From JAQXGO01 sp045592445 (lineage in GTDB: Bacteria > Bacillota > Clostridia > UMGS1883 > UMGS1540): a DNA stretch of 51,800 bases. The stretch lies in NCBI GenBank assembly GCA_045592445.1, contig JAZNUV010000048.1, positions 1 to 51,800 of the forward strand, read 5' to 3'. The notes under the pieces are model-generated. The model was not told the DNA's origin and searched no databases. It was given only the letters and a program-made list of their open reading frames with translations. Made by a program: the position numbers and the translations under genes. This document shows, in pieces, positions 25,619-34,287 of this stretch; the stretch's first letter is position 1, and every line of letters starts with the position of its first letter.

Positions 25619-25647
25619 ATTGTAACACAAAAACACGAAAAACACAA
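25619..25647 (-). promoter_or_regulatory. Promoter of the recJ operon
   Basis: On the - strand, TTGTGT (25647-25642), a 17-base spacer and TACAAT (25624-25619) stand 31 bases before the TTG start. Confidence 0.7.
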
Positions 25648-25666
25648 TATTTTTTATAGAATACTG

Positions 25667-25695
25667 TTGTAAAAAAAATGTTTATCTGCTATAAT
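25667..25695 (+). promoter_or_regulatory. Promoter of metA
   Basis: TTGTAA (25667-25672), a 17-base spacer and TATAAT (25690-25695) with an extended -10 TG before it. The short leader (about 50 bases) leaves no room for a SAM riboswitch or T-box. Confidence 0.8.
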
Positions 25696-25754
25696 GTATT
25701 CTGTAAATGGAAAAGAAGTACGCTTTTGTCAAAAAGATAAATTGGAGGGGTAGT

Positions 25755-26678
25755 ATGCCTATAAGGATACCAGATGCGCTCCCTGCAGCATCCATTCTGC
25801 AAAGTGAAAATATATTTGTAATGACGGAGAAAAGGGCACAAAGTCAGGATATTCGTCCTCTGAAAATTGCCATATTTAATTTGATGCCCACAAAAATTGC
25901 GACGGAAACACAGCTGATTCGTGCGCTTAGTAATTCTCCCTTGCAGGTTGATTTGACGCTTTTACACGCAAAAAGTCACATTTCAAAAAACACGTCGGAT
26001 GTACATTTAACTTCATTTTATCAGACGTTTGAGGAAATCTGCGATAAGCGGTTTGATGGGCTTATTATCACGGGTGCACCCGTAGAGCACCTTGAGTATA
26101 AGGATGTGGATTATTGGGACGAGTTGTGCATGCTTATGGAATGGTCAAAAACCAATGTAACCAGCACACTTCATATTTGCTGGGCGGCACAGGCGGCACT
26201 TTTCTATCATTATGGTATTCCGAAATATAATCTTGACAAGAAAATGTTCGGCGTGTTTCCGCATAAAGTGGCGTCTCCGAAAGCGAGACTGATGTTTGGA
26301 TTTGATGATGTTTTCTATGCACCGCATTCCCGCCACACCGAGGTACGCGCAGAGGATATAAGCCGTGTGCCGGACCTTGAAATTATGGCATATTCCAAAG
26401 AGGCAGGCGTATATTTAGTAGCGTCAAAAGACGGGAAAAATGTATTTGTTACAGGGCACTCGGAGTACGATGCCGAAACCCTCCACAATGAATACCAACG
26501 GGATATAAGCCGTGGCTTGCAGATAGAGGTGCCGCAAAATTACTATAAAAATGATGATCCGGAGAAGCGCCCTGTTGTGCGGTGGCGCTCGCATTCACAC
26601 CTTCTTTTTGTGAACTGGCTGAATTACTATGTATATCAGATAACGCCGTATAACTGGAATGAAGAGGCGAGAAAATGA
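25755..26678 (+). CDS. metAA: Homoserine O-acetyltransferase, MetA family
   Basis: A 307-residue enzyme that acylates L-homoserine in the first committed step of methionine synthesis. The ATG at 25755 has GGAGGGG upstream. The fold is glutamine-amidotransferase-like with catalytic Cys in LHICWAAQA (about 139-147) and the His-Glu pair in TGHSEYD (about 234-240). In MetA proteins a Gly after TGAPL indicates succinyl-CoA use and Glu indicates acetyl-CoA use. The sequence here is TGAPVEHLEY, so acetyl-CoA is expected. It overlaps the next gene by ATGA. Confidence 0.93.
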   Translation: MPIRIPDALPAASILQSENIFVMTEKRAQSQDIRPLKIAIFNLMPTKIATETQLIRALSNSPLQVDLTLLHAKSHISKNTSDVHLTSFYQTFEEICDKRFDGLIITGAPVEHLEYKDVDYWDELCMLMEWSKTNVTSTLHICWAAQAALFYHYGIPKYNLDKKMFGVFPHKVASPKARLMFGFDDVFYAPHSRHTEVRAEDISRVPDLEIMAYSKEAGVYLVASKDGKNVFVTGHSEYDAETLHNEYQRDISRGLQIEVPQNYYKNDDPEKRPVVRWRSHSHLLFVNWLNYYVYQITPYNWNEEARK

Positions 26679-27178
26679 AAATAAATCCGATGCATATTTA
26701 TGCATACGCATGGTCGCTTTTGGAAACCGTAACACCATGCAGGGACGATTGCGGGAAACGATGCGGAAGTATTTGCTGTGCGGATAGTGACAATGGGACG
26801 GGTATGTACCTTTATCCCGGTGAGGTGTCCATGTACAAAAAGGCATCAACCTGGGCGAGGATAGAGCCTTCCGGTTTTTTCTATCCGGGAGGAGAGGCAG
26901 AAATTTTAAGCTGCACAGGGCGGTGCAAGCGAGAGGAAAGACCGCTTGCATGCCGAATTTTTCCGCTGGTGCCCTACAAAAAGCCGAACACGCGTATGAA
27001 AATTATTTTCGATCCGCGCGCTACGGCAATGTGCCCACTCCAGCCGCATGATTTGACGCCCGCATTTATCGAGGCAGTAACGCGCAGCATGCATGCGGTT
27101 ATGAAGCTCAAAGAGGCACGGAGTTTTATCGAGGCACAAGCTGAGCTCATTGATTCGTATGTAAAATTTAAGCTTTAG
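26675..27178 (+). CDS. Cys-rich YkgJ-like (CxxCxxCC-type) protein
   Basis: A 167-residue cytosolic protein of unknown function. Two cysteine clusters are visible: PCRDDCGKRCGSICC (about residues 21-35) and SCTGRCKREERPLACRIFPL (about 78-97), and a later single Cys in TAMCPL. This resembles the YkgJ/UPF0153 family, thought to chelate zinc or iron. The ACRIFPL(V) stretch is characteristic. The start overlaps the metA stop (ATGA), so translation is coupled. No catalytic role is proposed. Confidence 0.65.
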   Translation: MKINPMHIYAYAWSLLETVTPCRDDCGKRCGSICCADSDNGTGMYLYPGEVSMYKKASTWARIEPSGFFYPGGEAEILSCTGRCKREERPLACRIFPLVPYKKPNTRMKIIFDPRATAMCPLQPHDLTPAFIEAVTRSMHAVMKLKEARSFIEAQAELIDSYVKFKL

Positions 27179-27187
27179 GAGAATGGC

Positions 27188-27766
27188 ATGTACTTAATAA
27201 TAGGGCTCGGGAATCCGGGCAAACAATATGAGGATACGCGCCACAATATCGGTTTTAAAACGATTGATTATTTGGCGCAAAAATGGGATATTCCCGTAAA
27301 ACGCATTCGCTTTCGCGCACTTTTGGGGGAAGGCACTGTTTTGGGTGAAAAAGTCATTTTGGCAAAACCTTCCACCTTTATGAACGCAAGTGGGGAAAGT
27401 GTGGGAGAAATTGTTCGCTATTACGGCATAGAGCCTGAAAATGTTATCATCATTCAGGATGATATTGCATTACCAACGGGACGGCTTCGGATTCGCCACA
27501 AAGGGTCTGATGGCGGACATAACGGGATAAAAAATATCCTGTATCACCTAAAAACAGATGCGTTTTGCCGCATCAAAATTGGCGCGGGTGCGCCCAATAA
27601 TGCAGATGTGATAACGCATGTTTTAAGTGGCTTTTCTCATGAGGATGGCGTGCGCGTTACCGCCTGCATTCGCGAGACGGATGCCATTATTGAAACCATT
27701 ATCAAAAGTGGAGCAGAAGCGGCGATGAACCGCTTTAACGGGTTTGGCAAAACGGAGGAGGCATGA
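27188..27766 (+). CDS. pth: Peptidyl-tRNA hydrolase
   Basis: A 192-residue enzyme that releases peptides from prematurely dissociated peptidyl-tRNA. It has IGLGNPGKQYEDTRHNIGF (about 4-22, catalytic His in RHN), KPSTFMNASGES (about 61-72) and IIQDDIALPTGRLRI with GGHNGIKNI, all standard. It sits just upstream of mfd and overlaps it by 4 bases, the usual Firmicutes pth-mfd order. Confidence 0.96.
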   Translation: MYLIIGLGNPGKQYEDTRHNIGFKTIDYLAQKWDIPVKRIRFRALLGEGTVLGEKVILAKPSTFMNASGESVGEIVRYYGIEPENVIIIQDDIALPTGRLRIRHKGSDGGHNGIKNILYHLKTDAFCRIKIGAGAPNNADVITHVLSGFSHEDGVRVTACIRETDAIIETIIKSGAEAAMNRFNGFGKTEEA

Positions 27767-30700
27767 AACAATTTTTTGAACCTTTGGAAAAGCTCGAGGC
27801 ATTTTTGTCCCTTTGTACGGCAGTTGAAAAGAAAAAAGGCATAATCCATGCAGTCGGTCCCGCCGAAACACAAAAGGCGCATTTGATGGCGGCGCTTCTT
27901 GATCAAAGCGGGCGACAGGGTTTGGTTGTAAGCTGGAGCGAAAGCGCAGCACGCCAGATGGCAGAGGATATGTCTTACTTTAATCCGTCTGTAACCTTTT
28001 TACCGCAGGCGGATTTTATGCTGCAATTTGCAGAAGGGGCGGACGGAGCCCTGTCAGCCGCACGCGCGGAGGCAATGTATCACATTCTGCAAGGAAATAC
28101 GGCGGTAATCAGTGTTGGAACTCTCCTTGATTTTATAGCACCGCCTGATTCGTATAAAACCTTGGAACTGAAAGAGGGTACAAGGTGTAAAAATCCTGAG
28201 GAACAGCTTGTGGCAATGGGTTATAAGCGTGTTCCGATGGTGGAGACATTCGGGCAGTTTAGCATTCGCGGCGGTATTTTGGACGTATTTCCGCCTGCCG
28301 AGGATGCGCCTTGTCGCATCGAATTTTTTGACGATACGGTGGATGGAATACGGCATTTTGATTTAGAAAGCCAGCAGTCTACCGAACGCATGGAATCGGT
28401 GCGCATTACAACGTTTTTAGCGGACGGGGAAGACGGTAATATTCTGGATTATTTTGGCGAGGATGCAGTTATACTGCTTGACGAACCGCGTCGCATTCGT
28501 GAAGGGGCTTCTGCCTATGCGGAAAGCATGCGCATGAAGATTTCGGATTTAATGGAAAGGCAAAAGCTTACGGATGTAAAAGACGCGTATATCCACGATT
28601 TTGAAAAAATGATGGAAAAAATAGAACGTGCAGGATGCGTCGGGTTCTCGGCAATCGGACAGGGAGGCATGGAAAAAGCGGACGTTACACTGCGCTTTTC
28701 TGCACTAACGCTTGCATCCTATGCGGGCAAAGTCAGCCTTTTATGCGAGGATGTGGCACGCTGGCAAAAGGATGGGTACCGCATTTTTATACTGGCAGGT
28801 ACGGCGGCGAAGGTGAAGGGGATTTCCGAGGCGCTACTGGAAGAGAACATAACGGTCGCCAAAAAAGAAGGAAATGCGCCGGAGGAAGGAAAAACTGTCA
28901 TCTATGAAAGCCCGCTTCGGAAAGGGTTTTTGTATCCTGAAATTAAAACAGCGTATATAAGTGGCAGCGATATATTTGTCAAGAAAAATACAAAGCGCAA
29001 GGCGGCATTGCGCGGAGCACAAGCGCTTCGCAGTTTTGATGAATTGCGCCCGGGGGATTTTGTGGTACATCGCGTGCATGGGATCGGGCAATTCATTTCC
29101 ATGGAAAAAATTGAAACCGACCATATTGCGCGCGACTATCTGAAAATTGCCTATAGAAGCAATGACTTTTTGTATGTACCGGTTACACAACTGAATTTAC
29201 TCTATAAATATTCACATGCGGGGGCAGAAACCGCGGCGCCTCGTGTGAGCCGTCTTGGGGGCGGCGAATGGCAGAAGACCAAACAAAGTGTTAAACATTC
29301 TGTGCGTGAGCTTGCCATAAAGCTTATTGATTTGTACGCGGAAAGAAGCCGTATAACAGGGCATGCTTTTTCAAAGGACACGCCCTGGCAGGCTGATTTT
29401 GAGGGAGAATTTATCTACGAAGAAACACCTGACCAGCTTGTCTGTATCGAGGAAGTAAAAAAGGATATGGAGAGCGCAAAGCCCATGGACAGACTTTTGT
29501 GCGGCGATGTTGGCTACGGAAAAACGGAGGTCGCCATCCGCGCGGCATTCAAATGTGTAATGGATGGGATGCAATGCGCGTATTTGGTACCGACAACCAT
29601 TTTGGCGTCTCAACACTACAACCACTTTAAAGAACGAATGGAGCATTTCCCGATACGTGTGGAGCTCTTGTCCCGTTTTCGGACGGCGTCTGAGCAACGG
29701 GAAGTTTTGAAAGCACTCGAAAAGGGTGAGGTAGATATTTTGGTCGGGACGCACCGCCTTTTGGGAAATGATGTAAAATATAAAAGGCTTGGCCTTTTAA
29801 TTGTGGACGAGGAACAACGCTTCGGTGTGGGACACAAGGAAAAAATAAAAGCCATGAAAACGGGCATTGATGTCTTGACCATGACGGCAACGCCGATTCC
29901 GCGCACACTCAACATGGCGATGACGGGCATACGGGATATGAGTGTCTTATCCAATCCGCCCGCAGAGCGGCAAGCCATCCAGACTTATGTTTTTGAATAT
30001 GACGAATCTGTGGTGCGGGACGCAGTGGAACGGGAAATGGCACGCGGTGGACAGGTGTATTATGTTTTTAACCGCGTGCAGGGGATATACCGCGTGGCGG
30101 AAAAACTGCAGGCACTTTTGCCTGCGGCACGCATCATTGTGGCACATGGCCGCATGAGTGAAACCGAACTTGAAGACGCCATGCAGAAAATGATAGAGGG
30201 TGAGGCTGACGTTTTGGTTTCCACCACCATTATTGAATCCGGCATCGACATTCCGAACGTTAACACACTGATCGTTGAAAATGCAGACCAAATGGGACTC
30301 TCGCAGCTTTATCAGTTGCGCGGTCGCGTAGGGCGCGCTGACAAGATTGCATACGCGTTTTTAACCTTTCGACGGGATAAATCCCTTTCCGAGATTGCGG
30401 AAAAACGCCTTTTGGCCATTAAAGAATTTACGGAGCTTGGTTCAGGCTTTAAAATTGCACTTCGTGATTTAGAAATCCGAGGTGCAGGGAATCTATTGGG
30501 GCCCGAACAACATGGATTTATGAGCTCGGTCGGATATGATATGTATGTGCGCCTTTTGGAGGAAGCTGTGTCGGAAATGCGTGGTGAGGTACCGAAGACA
30601 GAGGCAATTGTTGACCTTGTGGTTGATGCCGGCATCCCCGATGAGTATATCGAGGACCCACGTCAACGCCTGGAGGCATATCGCATGATTGCCGAAATCA

Positions 30701-31038
30701 GTAGCGAAAAGGATGCGGAGACGACTCTGGATGTGCTCATAGACCGTTTTGGCGAACCCCCTGCCCGTACAGTACGCCTTTTTGATGTTGCACTCCTTCG
30801 CGTGTACGCGGAGGCAGCAGGTATCGGTGAAATCACACAAAGCGGCGGGAAAATCATTCTATATTACGATAAAACGCCCAATATGGAACGTGTGAGCGCG
30901 GTTATGGCGGAGAATCGCGGTGGACTTTTGTTCGGTGCGGGCGAAAGACCTTACCTGGCACTTAGGGAGAGCTTTATGCAGAATACAAAAGATATGAAAA
31001 AATTAAAAAAATTGTTAAAAGACTTGAAAATTTCATAA
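27763..31038 (+). CDS. mfd: Transcription-repair coupling factor Mfd
   Basis: A 1091-residue DNA translocase that removes stalled RNA polymerase and recruits UvrA. The UvrB-like N-terminal module includes SIRGGILDVFPP (about 166-177). The RNA polymerase interaction domain starts at about 430 (LRPGDFVVHRVHGIGQF). The helicase motor has Walker A CGDVGYGKTEVA (about 578-589), DEEQRFG (about 684-690), TATPIPRTL (about 706-714) and motif VI QLRGRVGRA (about 848-856). A C-terminal TRCF domain follows. It overlaps pth by ATGA and its end contains the prsA promoter. Confidence 0.97.
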   Translation: MKQFFEPLEKLEAFLSLCTAVEKKKGIIHAVGPAETQKAHLMAALLDQSGRQGLVVSWSESAARQMAEDMSYFNPSVTFLPQADFMLQFAEGADGALSAARAEAMYHILQGNTAVISVGTLLDFIAPPDSYKTLELKEGTRCKNPEEQLVAMGYKRVPMVETFGQFSIRGGILDVFPPAEDAPCRIEFFDDTVDGIRHFDLESQQSTERMESVRITTFLADGEDGNILDYFGEDAVILLDEPRRIREGASAYAESMRMKISDLMERQKLTDVKDAYIHDFEKMMEKIERAGCVGFSAIGQGGMEKADVTLRFSALTLASYAGKVSLLCEDVARWQKDGYRIFILAGTAAKVKGISEALLEENITVAKKEGNAPEEGKTVIYESPLRKGFLYPEIKTAYISGSDIFVKKNTKRKAALRGAQALRSFDELRPGDFVVHRVHGIGQFISMEKIETDHIARDYLKIAYRSNDFLYVPVTQLNLLYKYSHAGAETAAPRVSRLGGGEWQKTKQSVKHSVRELAIKLIDLYAERSRITGHAFSKDTPWQADFEGEFIYEETPDQLVCIEEVKKDMESAKPMDRLLCGDVGYGKTEVAIRAAFKCVMDGMQCAYLVPTTILASQHYNHFKERMEHFPIRVELLSRFRTASEQREVLKALEKGEVDILVGTHRLLGNDVKYKRLGLLIVDEEQRFGVGHKEKIKAMKTGIDVLTMTATPIPRTLNMAMTGIRDMSVLSNPPAERQAIQTYVFEYDESVVRDAVEREMARGGQVYYVFNRVQGIYRVAEKLQALLPAARIIVAHGRMSETELEDAMQKMIEGEADVLVSTTIIESGIDIPNVNTLIVENADQMGLSQLYQLRGRVGRADKIAYAFLTFRRDKSLSEIAEKRLLAIKEFTELGSGFKIALRDLEIRGAGNLLGPEQHGFMSSVGYDMYVRLLEEAVSEMRGEVPKTEAIVDLVVDAGIPDEYIEDPRQRLEAYRMIAEISSEKDAETTLDVLIDRFGEPPARTVRLFDVALLRVYAEAAGIGEITQSGGKIILYYDKTPNMERVSAVMAENRGGLLFGAGERPYLALRESFMQNTKDMKKLKKLLKDLKIS

Positions 31039-31052
31039 ATTTGTAGTATCAT
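31024..31052 (+). promoter_or_regulatory. Promoter of prsA-yebC
   Basis: TTGAAA (31024-31029), a 17-base spacer and TATCAT (31047-31052) overlap the last codons of mfd and stand 37 bases before the prsA ATG. Confidence 0.7.
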
Positions 31053-31089
31053 ATAAGCATTCATGCAGAACAAAGAAAGGAAGAATACG

Positions 31090-32163
31090 ATGAAAAAAAT
31101 AAAATTGTTGGCAATACTGGCATCGGCCCTGATGCTTTTGTCCGCCTGTAACGCGGTCAATGTTACGGAGGCGGCTACCATTGGTGATACGATTGTATAC
31201 AAGGGCGAGTTTATGTATTACATGATGATTGGCAAGTCTGCTGCAACGCAGGAAGCGCAAAAATTGGGGCTTACGCTTGCAACCGATAAAGACTGGCAGA
31301 CAGTTATGCTCGGCGATAAGACGGCGGCACAATTTGCAAAGGACGAGGCACTGGATAGCCTGAAAACCGTTATGACGCTTGAAAAGAAAGCAAACGATAC
31401 TGGCTACGAGATGACAGATGCCGACCGCGAGGAAATCAAAAATACAAAAGAGATGATGATTAGTCAGCTCGGTGGTGTGTATGAGTATGAAAGCGTGCTC
31501 CGGGATATGGGTATCAGTTTGGACGATTTTAACAGAACAATCGAAAGAAGTGTAAAGGCAAATGCATACGCTGCACTCTACAAAGAAACAGACGATTCTT
31601 TAAAGGCGACCGATGAAGAGGTAAAGGAAAAGTATAAGGCAGACTATGTGTTTGTACGGCACATTTTGATTTCAAATCAGAATCCCATGGATGCGAATGA
31701 AATGGTTACCATGGCAGATGAAACAGCGGAGCCGATTGACTATGATGCAGTAGCAAAAGTGGAAGCAGAAGATATTTTGGCAAAGCTTGGTAGCGGCGCG
31801 GACTTCGTTGCCCTTATGAATGAGCATTCCGATGATGGTCGTGATGAAGAAGGCAAATTACAGAGCGATGGATATATTATGACCAATAATGGCCAAATGG
31901 TCAAGGAATTTGAAGATGCGGCGATGGCGCTTGAAGAAGGAAAGTACACAACGGAACTTGTAAAGACAAGCTACGGCTACCACATTATCAAACGCTTTGC
32001 TTTACCGACTGCGGGCGAGGACTACGATACAACAATCAATACAATTAAGAGTACGCTCGAAACCGAACGGATGGATGCAAAAGTCATGGCTTGGGCAGAC
32101 GAGCTCGGATTTACGGTAAATCAGAAATTCTTTGACAAAGTAAAGGTAAAAATGGAGGGATAA
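31090..32163 (+). CDS. PrsA-like foldase lipoprotein (parvulin-type PPIase)
   Basis: A 357-residue exported protein. The ATG at 31090 follows AAAGGAAG and gives a lipoprotein signal ending LLSAC (Cys at about residue 19). An N-terminal SurA/trigger-factor-like chaperone region runs to about 180. The parvulin domain follows, with VRHILIS (about 196-202), DFVALMNEHSDDGRDEEGKLQ (about 240-260) and the terminal YGYHIIKR (about 295-302). A 25-residue acidic insert interrupts the domain after VRHILIS. PrsA proteins help fold secreted proteins outside the membrane. Confidence 0.88.
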   Translation: MKKIKLLAILASALMLLSACNAVNVTEAATIGDTIVYKGEFMYYMMIGKSAATQEAQKLGLTLATDKDWQTVMLGDKTAAQFAKDEALDSLKTVMTLEKKANDTGYEMTDADREEIKNTKEMMISQLGGVYEYESVLRDMGISLDDFNRTIERSVKANAYAALYKETDDSLKATDEEVKEKYKADYVFVRHILISNQNPMDANEMVTMADETAEPIDYDAVAKVEAEDILAKLGSGADFVALMNEHSDDGRDEEGKLQSDGYIMTNNGQMVKEFEDAAMALEEGKYTTELVKTSYGYHIIKRFALPTAGEDYDTTINTIKSTLETERMDAKVMAWADELGFTVNQKFFDKVKVKMEG

Positions 32164-32166
32164 ACG

Positions 32167-32904
32167 TTGTCGGGACATTCCAAATGGAGCAACATAAAGC
32201 ACAAAAAAGAGAAAAGTGACGCACAACGCGCGAAAATCTTTACAAAAATCGGAAGAGAAATCTCAGTGGTTGTAAAGGCGGGCGGTCCTGATCCCGAAGT
32301 AAACGGGAAGCTGAAGGATATTATCGCAAAGGCACGTTCCAATAACATGCCAAACGACAATATTATGCGCTGTATTAAAAAGGCGGCGGGTGACCAAACT
32401 GCGGATAATTACGAAGAAATTGTTTATGAAGGCTACGGCCCCGGCGGTGTGGCGGTTATCGTGGAAACACTGACCGACAACCGCAATCGTACGGCGGCGG
32501 ATATGCGCCACTACTTTGATAAGTACGGTGGTAATTTAGGGCAAACAGGTTGCGTTACCTTCATGTTTGATACGCGTGGTGTTATCTTAGTTGAAAAAGA
32601 GGGAACAGACGAGGAAACACTTATGATGGAGGCCCTTGAGGCAGGTGCAGATGATTTTGACGGGGAAGATGCCTATTTTGAGATTATGACATCACCTGAA
32701 AATTTTGGTGCAGTACGTGAGTGTATAGAAAATGGCGGGTATACCATTGTTTCTGCAGAAATTATGCGACTGGGACAGACCACGGTTGAGCTGACAAAAG
32801 AAGAAGACCTCAAAAATATGAATAAGCTTATTGAAATGCTTGAGGATGACGATGATGTGCAGAACGTATATCATAACTGTGATTTGCCGGAAGACGACGA
32901 GTAG
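32167..32904 (+). CDS. YebC/PmpR-family protein
   Basis: A 245-residue protein with the full family signature: SGHSKWSNIKHKKEKSDAQR at the N-terminus, KARSNNMPNDNIMRCIKKA (about 55-73), YEGYGPGGVA and DNRNRTAADMRHYF. Family members act as transcriptional regulators or as ribosome-associated factors relieving stalls at difficult sequences. The start is TTG (32167) with GGAGGGA 6 bases before it. The bidirectional terminator after it is broken by an insertion sequence. Confidence 0.95.
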   Translation: MSGHSKWSNIKHKKEKSDAQRAKIFTKIGREISVVVKAGGPDPEVNGKLKDIIAKARSNNMPNDNIMRCIKKAAGDQTADNYEEIVYEGYGPGGVAVIVETLTDNRNRTAADMRHYFDKYGGNLGQTGCVTFMFDTRGVILVEKEGTDEETLMMEALEAGADDFDGEDAYFEIMTSPENFGAVRECIENGGYTIVSAEIMRLGQTTVELTKEEDLKNMNKLIEMLEDDDDVQNVYHNCDLPEDDE

Positions 32905-32912
32905 AGTATAAT

Positions 32913-32933
32913 AAAATCCCCTTACGGAATGTT
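32913..32933. terminator. Left half of an IS-interrupted bidirectional terminator
   Basis: AAAATCCCCTTACGG (32913-32927) plus loop bases AAT and the duplicated GTT (32931-32933). Its exact complement, CCGTAAGGGGATTTT, is now at 34268-34282 on the far side of the insertion sequence. Before insertion the two made a 15-bp stem with loop AATGTT between yebC and the convergent DUF4340 operon. Confidence 0.9.
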
Positions 32934-32993
32934 TGGTGTGCACCAGTTTGTGCAGACAGCACAAAAAAACCCTATGGTAGCAAATATTAAATT

Positions 32994-33848
32994 TTAGGCA
33001 ACATACTGACATCGTTTTTCAAGCGGTGTCAGTTTTGTTTTTAGTTGTATTCTTTCGTTGTTGTAAAAATGTATGTATTCATCTATGAGGAGGCGAGCCT
33101 CCTCATAGGTTTGTAGTTTGGTTCGATAAATACATTCTGTTTTGAGAATAGAAAAGAAATTTTCAGCCAAAGCATTATCATAAGGATTGCCTTTTCTTGA
33201 CATTGATGGCGTTATGTTGTATGATTTAGTTAGGCGATAATACTGATTTGAGGTGTATTGGAAGCCTTGGTCACTGTGGAGTTGCAGCTCTGCGGTGACC
33301 TTTTCTCTTTTCTTTGCTTCTCTAATTGTTTGCAGTACGAGATTTATGTTCTGCTCAGTGCCAGTTTTGTAAGCAACAATGCTGTTGTCATATAAATCTC
33401 TGATTACAGATAAATACAAGATTCCTTGTTTTGTCTTGATATACGAAATATCTGTAACCCATTTTTGATTTGGTCTTTCCGCTTTAAAATCTCTGTTAAG
33501 CAGATTTGGATATCTATGAAGATATTCTCCATAATTACGATATTTCTTTCTTCGAATAACTGACAATAGATTGTATTTTTGCATCACTCTAAGAATTGTT
33601 TTAGGATTATGGTATACACCTTCTCTTTCAAGCCATATATGCACTCTGCGATAGCCATATGTTTTTCCGCACCTTTCCTGGCATTCTTGAATTTTCTTTG
33701 CTAATTCTAAGTCTTTTGCAGGTATATCCATTCGTGCTACATAAGCATAATATCCACTTCTTGAAACGGAGAAAAATCTACACATTTCACTAATTGTATA
33801 TTTTTCTCTATGACGGTAGATAACCATATATTTCAAACTTGCTCTCAC
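32994..33848 (-). CDS. IS3-family transposase OrfB (DDE integrase)
   Basis: A 284-residue rve/DDE transposase. An HTH_21-type region (about 30-85) precedes the catalytic core. The triad is the Asp of WVTDISYIK (about 134), the Asp of LHSDQGFQY (about 195) and the Glu of AENFFSILKTE (about 230). It starts at a GTG overlapping the orfA stop (GTGA), in the -1 frame relative to orfA, with AGAAAGGAAG as possible ribosome site. Family members often make an OrfAB fusion by -1 frameshifting. I see no clear slippery heptamer, so coupling is also possible. The catalytic triad looks intact. Confidence 0.93.
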   Translation of the reverse strand: MRASLKYMVIYRHREKYTISEMCRFFSVSRSGYYAYVARMDIPAKDLELAKKIQECQERCGKTYGYRRVHIWLEREGVYHNPKTILRVMQKYNLLSVIRRKKYRNYGEYLHRYPNLLNRDFKAERPNQKWVTDISYIKTKQGILYLSVIRDLYDNSIVAYKTGTEQNINLVLQTIREAKKREKVTAELQLHSDQGFQYTSNQYYRLTKSYNITPSMSRKGNPYDNALAENFFSILKTECIYRTKLQTYEEARLLIDEYIHFYNNERIQLKTKLTPLEKRCQYVA

Positions 33849-34180
33849 TTCCTTTCTGTGAGCGAGAGAAAATCCCGCATCAGTTCATTTTCCATTTCTA
33901 ATGATTTAATTTTCGCATCTTTGCGAGCAAGGATATATTTGAGCTCGGTAACTTTATCTTGCTCTGAAACAATGTAGTCCTTAGGCGGTCGGCCTTTTCG
34001 TTTTAAGGCTATACCTGTTGCAAGTTTACGTTCGTTTTTTCTTTCTCGTTTGAAAAAGCCTTTCACTTGTTCTCTGTTAAAACCTAACTTTTCCCCAATC
34101 TCTCTTAGTGTTAATCCTTGATCCTTTAATTTGTGCAGTTCTTTTCTGTATTCCTTTATATGTCGGTATTCTCTGGGCAT
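33845..34180 (-). CDS. IS3-family transposase OrfA (HTH DNA-binding)
   Basis: A 111-residue protein. An N-terminal HTH (GLTLREIGEKLGFNREQVKGFFKRE, about 28-52, binds the terminal repeats in this family) is followed by a basic linker and a coiled-coil/leucine-zipper-like tail (VTELKYILARKDAKIKSLEME). The ATG at 34180 follows AGGAGGA, which lies inside the 3' arm of a 13-bp hairpin. Confidence 0.9.
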   Translation of the reverse strand: MPREYRHIKEYRKELHKLKDQGLTLREIGEKLGFNREQVKGFFKRERKNERKLATGIALKRKGRPPKDYIVSEQDKVTELKYILARKDAKIKSLEMENELMRDFLSLTERK

Positions 34181-34236
34181 AAAAAAATCCTCCTATGGTA
34201 GTTTCTTTTATTCTACCATAGGAGGGCGTTTTTTTC
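34181..34236. promoter_or_regulatory. Bidirectional terminator hairpin masking the orfA ribosome site
   Basis: CCTCCTATGGTAG (34189-34201) pairs perfectly with CTACCATAGGAGG (34213-34225). T7 follows on each strand (34181-34187 on the -, 34229-34236 on the +). On the - strand the AGGAGG used by orfA is in the second arm, so any transcript entering from outside would both terminate and hide the ribosome site. Protection of an IS from outside transcription in this way is known in other IS families such as IS10. Confidence 0.8.
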
Positions 34237-34267
34237 TATTGTCCATTTTTACTGGACCTGTTCAGTT

Positions 34268-34283
34268 CCGTAAGGGGATTTTT
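34268..34283. terminator. Right half of the IS-interrupted terminator
   Basis: CCGTAAGGGGATTTTT is the second arm of the split hairpin, lying 5 bases past the DUF4340 stop codon (34288-34290). Without its partner it should no longer terminate either operon. Confidence 0.88.
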
Positions 34284-34287
34284 ATAT

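Larger units (their letters stand above)
32934..34264 (-). mobile_element. IS3-family (IS150-like) insertion sequence, 1331 bp
   Basis: The element is complete. The outer ends are TG on both strands, and imperfect 25-bp terminal repeats share 12 positions in register, including CCAGT at positions 10-14 and GACA at 22-25. It is flanked by a 3-bp target duplication GTT (32931-32933 and 34265-34267). It carries orfA and orfB of the IS3 family on the - strand. A CTATGGTAG motif lies near both ends (32972-32980 and 34193-34201) with an inverted copy at 34213-34221. It sits in the loop of an intrinsic terminator. Confidence 0.93.

Noticed and set aside
25696..25754. Methionine-type riboswitch before metA
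   Set aside because: Only about 50 bases lie between the promoter and the start. There is no room for SAM-I or T-box structures and no terminator-like hairpin.
34265..34283. Right flank CCGTAAGGGGATTTT as part of the IS terminal repeat
   Set aside because: It looked like an IS inverted repeat because its complement is at the other side, but the TG..CA ends and the GTT duplication place it outside. It is the split host terminator.
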